Assembly (NCBI GenBank): GCA_016234205.1
Contig: JACRGN010000121.1
Span: 1-13,909 of the forward strand
DNA from: Nitrospinota bacterium
Lineage (GTDB): Bacteria > Nitrospinota > Nitrospinia > UBA9942
DNA: 13,909 nt
Reading direction: 5' to 3'
How positions within the stretch are numbered: the first letter of the stretch is position 1; each line of letters begins with the position of its first letter. Under the pieces are notes generated by a model that ran no database searches, was not told the origin of the DNA, and saw only the letters and a list, made by a program, of their open reading frames with translations. Made by a program: the position numbers and the translations under genes. This document shows positions 11,001-13,909 of the stretch, in pieces.

Positions 11001-13670
11001 CCCTCCACCACTACCACAGCTTGGGCAGCCGCCTGTGCCTCCGTATGTATATGTGGTTACATTCCCCAAAGCATCGGTTACTTTCGCAAGGCTGAAGCCT
11101 TGCCCTACAGGGGTGTATTCGTAATAGGTCATGTTTCCGTTGGCGTCGGTTTGGCTTGTTTTGTTGCCTCTTGAGTCGTAGCTGTATTCTGTAACATTGC
11201 CATTTGGGTCAATGGTTCTGATAAGCTGGTTTAAGCTGTTGTATTCAAATCGTGTGGTATTCCCGCTTGAGTCGGTCATACTCGTCATATTGCCTGCTGA
11301 GTCGTAAGTAAATAAAGTTGTGTTGCCAGCCGGGTCTGTGATTTTAGTCAAGTTGTTGTATGAGTCGTATTCGTATACTGTTACTCCACCATTGGGACTG
11401 GTTATTCGGGTGATATTCCCTTTTGAGTCGTAATTGAATTGGGTAATCCCTCCTGATAAGTCTGTTACTGAGTTCAGATTTCCGTAGGTATCGTAGGAAT
11501 AGTAGGTTACATTGTTCTGCGGGTCTTTGATGCTTGTTGTCTGTCCATAGTTGTTGTAGGTGTAATTCGTGATATTGCCTGATGCATCGGTTGTGGATGT
11601 CATGTTGCCTTGAGTGTCATAGGTGTAGCCGGTTATACTACCGTCAGGGGCAGTTTCTTTAGTCAGGTTTTTGCTATTGTCGTATTGGTATGTGGTTGTA
11701 TTCCCCTGCGGGTCTGTCTTTTCTGTCAGCACTCCTTGTGTGGTATCGTATTTATGTGTCCACACACCTCCATCTTTTTCTGTTATGGTAGCCTGCCCCC
11801 TCACCCCACCCTCTCCCACAAGGGGCGAGGTGTATGATATGGTTTTTGTTTTACCTGCTGAATCCGTTGATGAGATAACTCTGCCCTCTGAATCATAAGT
11901 ATATGTAACTACATTTCCTTCTGTATCGCTCTTTGTAAGCATGAAACCATTGTCATCATAAGTGTATGTCCAGCTATAGCCTGCTGAGTCTGTTACTGCT
12001 GTGAGATAGCCTGATGAATTATAACTAAAAGTTGTGAGTTGTGAGTTGTGAGTTATGAGTTGAGTTAGGCGGTTGTTGGAATCGTAAGAAAGAGTTGTCT
12101 TTCTGCCAACTGAATCAGTTATCTCTGTGAGATTGTTTCCAGTGTAAACAAAGGTCATTGTATTGCCAAGTCTGTCCTCTACCTTTGTAAGTTTACTGGC
12201 GGTGTCAAAGATGTATTTTACCCCATCCTTTTTGGTGAGGAGATAAGTGGCATCTACGTTTTTGATGAGGGTGGAATAATCGCCAGCTTGATTGATATAG
12301 TTACTGCCTGAAAGGGTATACAGTCTTCTGTCATTCCCTTCTCTGAAAAGGATTGAGCCGTCTGAAAATTCTTTTAATGTTATATCGTAACTGTGAGTCC
12401 ATCCTGTGCCAATATGTCCTGAACCAGAATATAGGCTATTGTAGTAAAGGGTCATACTAACAGAAAGCCCTGTGCTTTTGCTTGTGAAAAGCTCCTGATT
12501 GTGAGATAAATTACCATTGGCGGCGTTTGCTGATGAGTTGAGGGGTAATTTAAGACAAGGGTCGCATGCACCCTCATCAATCTCTCCGTTACAATTGTTG
12601 TCCTTTTTATCACATTTTTCAGTTGCACCGGGATGAATGGCTGAATCATCATCATTACAGTCTCCCGTGCAGGTTGAGTAACCATCTCCATCTATATCAG
12701 CAGGGTTTTTAGAGGCATCGTTATCATTGCAGTCACCTGAAGTAGCTTTCAGTTCAGATGCCAATTTGTAGCCATTGGGTCTTTCGCAACCCGATGATGT
12801 CGTACCATCTGAATATCCATCATTATCCGCATCTTTATACCAAAGTGTAGCAGGGTTTATAGCTGGGTCATTGTCATTGCAGTCATTACCTTCAGGACAG
12901 TTTGCTGAATCATAGGCGTAATAACCATCGCCATCGTTGTCTGTGCATTGCCTACATCCTTCATCTATCTGTCCGTTACAGTTATCGTCTATACCGTTTC
13001 CGCAGATTTCAACGGCTGGATCCCCTGTAACAGGGTCTTTGCAGTTTTTGAGACATGGGACATAGTTGCCAGTGGTTTTGTCAAGGCATAGGTCTACGGG
13101 GATGAATTCTTGTAACAAAATATCACCTGACTTACAATTTACATTAACATAATCTATAGAAAACCAGCAAGGAGATGACACCCCACTGTGATACTGTATA
13201 GAAGCATCCCACCTACCCTCAGTCCCATCACAATATTTAGCAACCTGATAACCTGTTGCACCCAAAAAATTTATAAAAACATAAAAAGTAGCATTAGAAC
13301 CTAAATTCACCAGTGCCTTATCTCCTTTACAAGAAGAAATAGTAGGATCAGCAACACCAACACCAGTACTCCATGCCTGTCCATCAGTCATATAAGTTTT
13401 AAGCATATAATACGTATTCTTTAATCTGCGCCACAACCTATAACCACCTTGAACCTCCTCTATCCAGATTTTGTAATTTGGATATTGAGTTTTTGCGTTA
13501 TTATAAGCATTCTCCACATCCTGATATGTGTATGCCTCTGCAATTGATGGGAGTAACAACCCCCTTATCATAGTGTAAGTGTAAGTGTCGGTGTCAGTGT
13601 TTAGTGTCAGTGATGGTGCAGAAAAAGGAAACAAAATTATTATTGCAAAGAGATAGATATATTTTTTCAT
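8067..13670 (-). CDS. Full-length secreted RHS polymorphic toxin (module A) with metallopeptidase-like tip and extra C-terminal domain
   Basis: This 1867-residue protein starts at an ATG 5 bases from a GGGGGG ribosome-binding site (13676-13681). It opens with a Sec signal peptide (MKKYIYLFAIIILFPFSAPS). Residues about 220-366 hold calcium/metal-type MopE repeats (ICGNGIDDNCNGQIDEG, DGDGYYAYD, DCNDNDPAINP). A DUF6531-like segment starts near 372 (NGNLSHNQELF, GTGWTHSYDI), followed by many YD repeats with a GGCPSCGSGG interruption. The RHS core then runs (FTYDPFGRRLSKS, GLGSITALTD, YYYRARYYDAKVGRF) to DPLGL near residue 1500. The tip has HEVTH at 1598-1602 followed by GYSESEAQGAE, a zinc-peptidase motif, with several cysteines around it. 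Residues from about 1670 form a further strand-rich domain (IPMTIEFKNISNKPV) that may be a fused antidote. The product is probably a surface-exposed or secreted toxin delivery protein of the WapA/YD type. No separate immunity gene follows; orphan B starts 6 bases after the stop. Confidence 0.9.
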   Translation of the reverse strand: MKKYIYLFAIIILFPFSAPSLTLNTDTDTYTYTMIRGLLLPSIAEAYTYQDVENAYNNAKTQYPNYKIWIEEVQGGYRLWRRLKNTYYMLKTYMTDGQAWSTGVGVADPTISSCKGDKALVNLGSNATFYVFINFLGATGYQVAKYCDGTEGRWDASIQYHSGVSSPCWFSIDYVNVNCKSGDILLQEFIPVDLCLDKTTGNYVPCLKNCKDPVTGDPAVEICGNGIDDNCNGQIDEGCRQCTDNDGDGYYAYDSANCPEGNDCNDNDPAINPATLWYKDADNDGYSDGTTSSGCERPNGYKLASELKATSGDCNDNDASKNPADIDGDGYSTCTGDCNDDDSAIHPGATEKCDKKDNNCNGEIDEGACDPCLKLPLNSSANAANGNLSHNQELFTSKSTGLSVSMTLYYNSLYSGSGHIGTGWTHSYDITLKEFSDGSILFREGNDRRLYTLSGSNYINQAGDYSTLIKNVDATYLLTKKDGVKYIFDTASKLTKVEDRLGNTMTFVYTGNNLTEITDSVGRKTTLSYDSNNRLTQLITHNSQLTTFSYNSSGYLTAVTDSAGYSWTYTYDDNGFMLTKSDTEGNVVTYTYDSEGRVISSTDSAGKTKTISYTSPLVGEGGVRGQATITEKDGGVWTHKYDTTQGVLTEKTDPQGNTTTYQYDNSKNLTKETAPDGSITGYTYDTQGNMTSTTDASGNITNYTYNNYGQTTSIKDPQNNVTYYSYDTYGNLNSVTDLSGGITQFNYDSKGNITRITSPNGGVTVYEYDSYNNLTKITDPAGNTTLFTYDSAGNMTSMTDSSGNTTRFEYNSLNQLIRTIDPNGNVTEYSYDSRGNKTSQTDANGNMTYYEYTPVGQGFSLAKVTDALGNVTTYTYGGTGGCPSCGSGGGDNLTSITDAKGNITTYEYDTLGRLTKETDSLSNTISYSYDSKGNLISRTDANGNTITYTYDALGRLIKKTYPDSTTESFTYDSKGNILTATNQHISYTFTYDASGKPLTVTDSYGRVIKYEYDTAGNKVKMTTPEGKEIKYNYDINHRLTQIKSPSPLVEEGGGEGVFSFTYDTSGRRTKLTYPNGVTTTYSYDTAGSLTNLLTQYAELKEQGKKKPPILKLQTIDSFTYTHDKVGNRLSKTENISPLFSKEGAGGVKYDYSYDSIYRLLQSLPTKLNGKDKELENKAEIFTYDAVGNRLTGPKEKLSYTYNTANQLTELTKQKKDEEERKREFTYDNNGNLVKMIELDDEGQINKTTIYTYDYENQLTKVEILKSEILNLKSKIKVITFTYDPFGRRLSKSVSHLSLRGEAEAISDDDDDSGDKDDEDKESPRTTYYVYDNEDIIMEYNHKGKVTARYVHGAGIDEPLAIDLSLPLLTKEGTKGRSAVYYYHADGLGSITALTDAKGKVIQRYEYDSFGKLKRHEHKVKQPYTYTAREYDRETGLYYYRARYYDAKVGRFLQKDPILQFNGNSSNKVCKSKLPIGFIFEPWKLNPYVYVINNPINKVDPLGLAVAMINCQAAEILKIRSAVSKADTASQTCLPECDRDKFKQKIQNLTVKCIPRTRSVYNPNSYICGRTYNNATFIEITPDGLSGDGCGCLESTILHEVTHTIGYSESEAQGAERKCFNCQSSIENNFKIVRQIYPEERDAENINYSKLPIVLSGYLNVEDSNSEGSGMQTWFAKAINLIGKILGPSEASASEGEKDKQLQLIIYTPKESFLLHEKIPMTIEFKNISNKPVIGWWFFEEYYHRVTEGGEFFPEVISDVLIQDKNNHKIIYRGKWTVKLPRIKLDDFIVILPAESYKYDVYIQEGENQFGINKTGQYRIQVLYKNYSKTWIEKKILEGKFKKEELLYPLSYYWDGELKSNEINIRVE
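8587..8612. repeat. Perfect 11-bp palindrome between toxin tip and C-terminal domain of module A
   Basis: CCTTCAGAAGC (8587-8597) and GCTTCTGAAGG (8602-8612) are perfect inverted arms around AGAA. The minus strand reads GPSEASASEGEK. It sits exactly between the metallopeptidase part and the last domain, near an internal ATG (8661-8663) with MQTWFAKAINLIG, so it may mark a fusion joint. Confidence 0.65.
9543..9578. repeat. Translated palindromic insert in module A (CCCTCCTTCGTAAGGAGGGG)
   Basis: CCCCTCCTT and AAGGAGGGG arms flank a CGT loop; the minus strand reads LPLLTKEGTKGRS between DEPLAID and YYYHADG. B, C and D have no insert here. Confidence 0.75.
9751..9783. repeat. Translated repeat insert in module A (ATTGCTTCGG...GCAATGAC family)
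   Basis: Same sequence and site as 5676-5708, coding LSLRGEAEAIS before the acidic run. It is shared by A and C only. Confidence 0.7.
9846..9886. repeat. GGATTTTAGATTT-type tandem repeat coding ILNLKSKI in module A
   Basis: Heptamer-like units (GGATTTT, AGATTTA, GGATTTC, GGATTTT) follow one another. The minus strand reads KSEILNLKSKIK; D and B have QKKDKVK or QKDGKEK at this site. Confidence 0.6.
10232..10264. repeat. Translated palindromic insert in module A (CCCCTCTTTAGAAAAGAGGGG)
   Basis: CCCCTCTTT and AAAGAGGGG arms flank a short loop. The minus strand reads ISPLFSKEGAGGVK. Modules B and D have two other repeat families at this site. Confidence 0.75.
10502..10541. repeat. Translated palindromic insert in module A (CCCTCTTCCACAAGGGGAGAGGG)
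   Basis: Member of the family seen at 4129-4168, with a small arm mismatch. The minus strand reads PSPLVEEGGGEGVF. Confidence 0.75.
11086..11110. repeat. Translated palindromic insert in module A (GCAAGGCTGAAGCCTTGC)
   Basis: Second copy of the 7895-7919 family. The minus strand reads PVGQGFSLAKVTD between two YD units. Confidence 0.75.
11796..11830. repeat. Translated palindromic insert in module A (CCCTCTCCCACAAGGGGCGAGG)
   Basis: Member of the 4129-4168 family lying in the upstream YD-repeat region, reading TSPLVGEGGVRGQ on the minus strand. Confidence 0.7.
12031..12067. repeat. Heptanucleotide tandem repeat (GTTGTGA)n in module A
   Basis: GTTGTGA is repeated about four times with one variant (GTTATGA). 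The minus strand reads LITHNSQLTTF in frame within the YD region. Confidence 0.7.
13571..13612. repeat. AGTGTA/AGTGTC hexanucleotide run in the signal-peptide region of module A
   Basis: Six-base units repeat with small variations and code NTDTDTYTYT immediately after the signal-peptide core. The same kind of repeat sits in module D (3869-3895). Confidence 0.55.
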
Positions 13671-13828
13671 AACAACCCCCCTAACCCCCTTTATTAAGGG
13701 GGAATAATCCCCCCCATGCCTCGTTATGATACCACACAGGGCATGAAAAATTAGATTAACAACTACCTAATCCGAATAAATCTGAAAAAACTTGAACACG
13801 AATTACACGAATAGGCGAATTACACGAA
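13671..13828. promoter_or_regulatory. Upstream region of module A with ribosome-binding site inside a palindrome
   Basis: On the minus strand GGGGGG (13676-13681) lies 5 bases before the ATG and is the only Shine-Dalgarno-like stretch. It belongs to a palindrome (CCCCCTTTATTAAGGGGG, 13685-13702, extended by further C runs on both sides). A weak 6-bp inverted repeat CATGCC/GGCATG spans 13715-13745. I see no convincing -35/-10 pair. Confidence 0.45.
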
Positions 13829-13829
13829 T
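13799..13829. repeat. Two 14-bp direct repeats downstream of the GxxExxY gene
   Basis: CGAATTACACGAAT occurs at 13799-13812 and again at 13816-13829, 17 bases apart, the second overlapping the stop of the GxxExxY gene. I recall similar ATTCGTGTAATTCG strings next to other GxxExxY genes and offer that as a lead only. Confidence 0.6.
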
Positions 13830-13909
13830 TAATTTACTATTCTTTTAAATTCCAGTTCTTTTGAGCCAAAGTTAATGAGGATACCCAGTTTCATCCCTGT
13901 AGCCTTTAA
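13829..13909 (-). CDS. C-terminal end of a GxxExxY-family protein (5' end outside window)
   Basis: The frame is open from the window edge to TAA at 13829-13831 and encodes LKATGMKLGILINFGSKELE followed by FKRIVN. This is the highly typical ending of the small GxxExxY proteins (PD-(D/E)XK nuclease-like superfamily). These proteins are common in environmental bacteria and often sit in odd intergenic or intron positions. Their function is unclear. The gene points toward module A on the same strand, 158 bases upstream of its ATG. Confidence 0.85.
   Translation of the reverse strand, partial: LKATGMKLGILINFGSKELEFKRIVN

Noticed and set aside
10980..11040. GGCPSCGSGGG segment considered as a zinc-ribbon domain
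   Set aside because: Only one CxxC pair is present and the glycine-rich context looks like a spacer between YD repeats.
11610..11898. Overlapping plus-strand frames of about 75 codons
   Set aside because: They lie opposite YD repeats and a palindromic insert of module A and have no recognisable domain or ribosome-binding site.
12031..12067. Tandem repeat considered as a CRISPR array
   Set aside because: The units are 7 bases without unique spacers and lie in frame within module A.
12550..13020. Asp-rich repeats considered as dockerin or thrombospondin type 3 domains
   Set aside because: The CGNGIDDNCNGQIDEG and DCNDNDPAINP units fit the MopE-type metal-binding motif better.

Overview
The window is AT-rich bacterial DNA from an envelope-bearing, probably Gram-negative organism. 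The fused MopE-type metal-binding repeats, the very long YD-repeat protein, the GxxExxY gene tail and the abundance of short palindromic repeats recall Nitrospirota or deltaproteobacterial-type genomes. That placement is inference only; no rRNA or housekeeping marker is present.

Positions 1-2352 (plus strand) look like a defence module. The last 50 codons of a gene that may be a DNA methyltransferase are followed 9 bases later by a 729-residue TIR plus P-loop ATPase protein. The ATPase part (Walker A GGRGSGKT, Walker B LLLDEFE) looks like the ORC/CDC6-like family found in anti-phage loci. A short convergent gap (2353-2481) follows, holding an inverted repeat and what looks like an insertion-sequence end.

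Positions 2482-13670 (minus strand) form one continuous RHS polymorphic-toxin island, read from right to left. Module A is a full-length, secreted 1867-residue RHS protein: signal peptide, MopE repeats, DUF6531, many YD repeats, RHS core, then a tip with an HEVTH zinc-peptidase motif and a further C-terminal domain. Three N-terminally truncated orphan modules follow head to tail, each a piece of the same core fused to a different tip. B has an L,D-transpeptidase-like (Tlde1/DUF2778-type) tip and an overlapping exported immunity candidate. C has a DUF4329-like tip, a frameshifted core and an exported immunity candidate. D has an unrecognised tip and a very short membrane-protein ORF that seems cut off by a mobile-element end. 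The layout is that of an expressed toxin backed by a reservoir of silent tip/immunity cassettes that could be swapped in by recombination through the shared core of about 1.6 kb.

The most unusual feature is inside the core. The copies carry in-frame, translated insertions of at least six families of short palindromic or tandem repeats. Several insertion sites hold a different repeat family in each paralogue, or an insert in one copy and none in another.

Positions 13671-13909 hold the upstream region of module A, with a palindrome that appears to supply its ribosome-binding site, a pair of 14-base direct repeats, and the last 26 codons of a GxxExxY-family gene on the minus strand.
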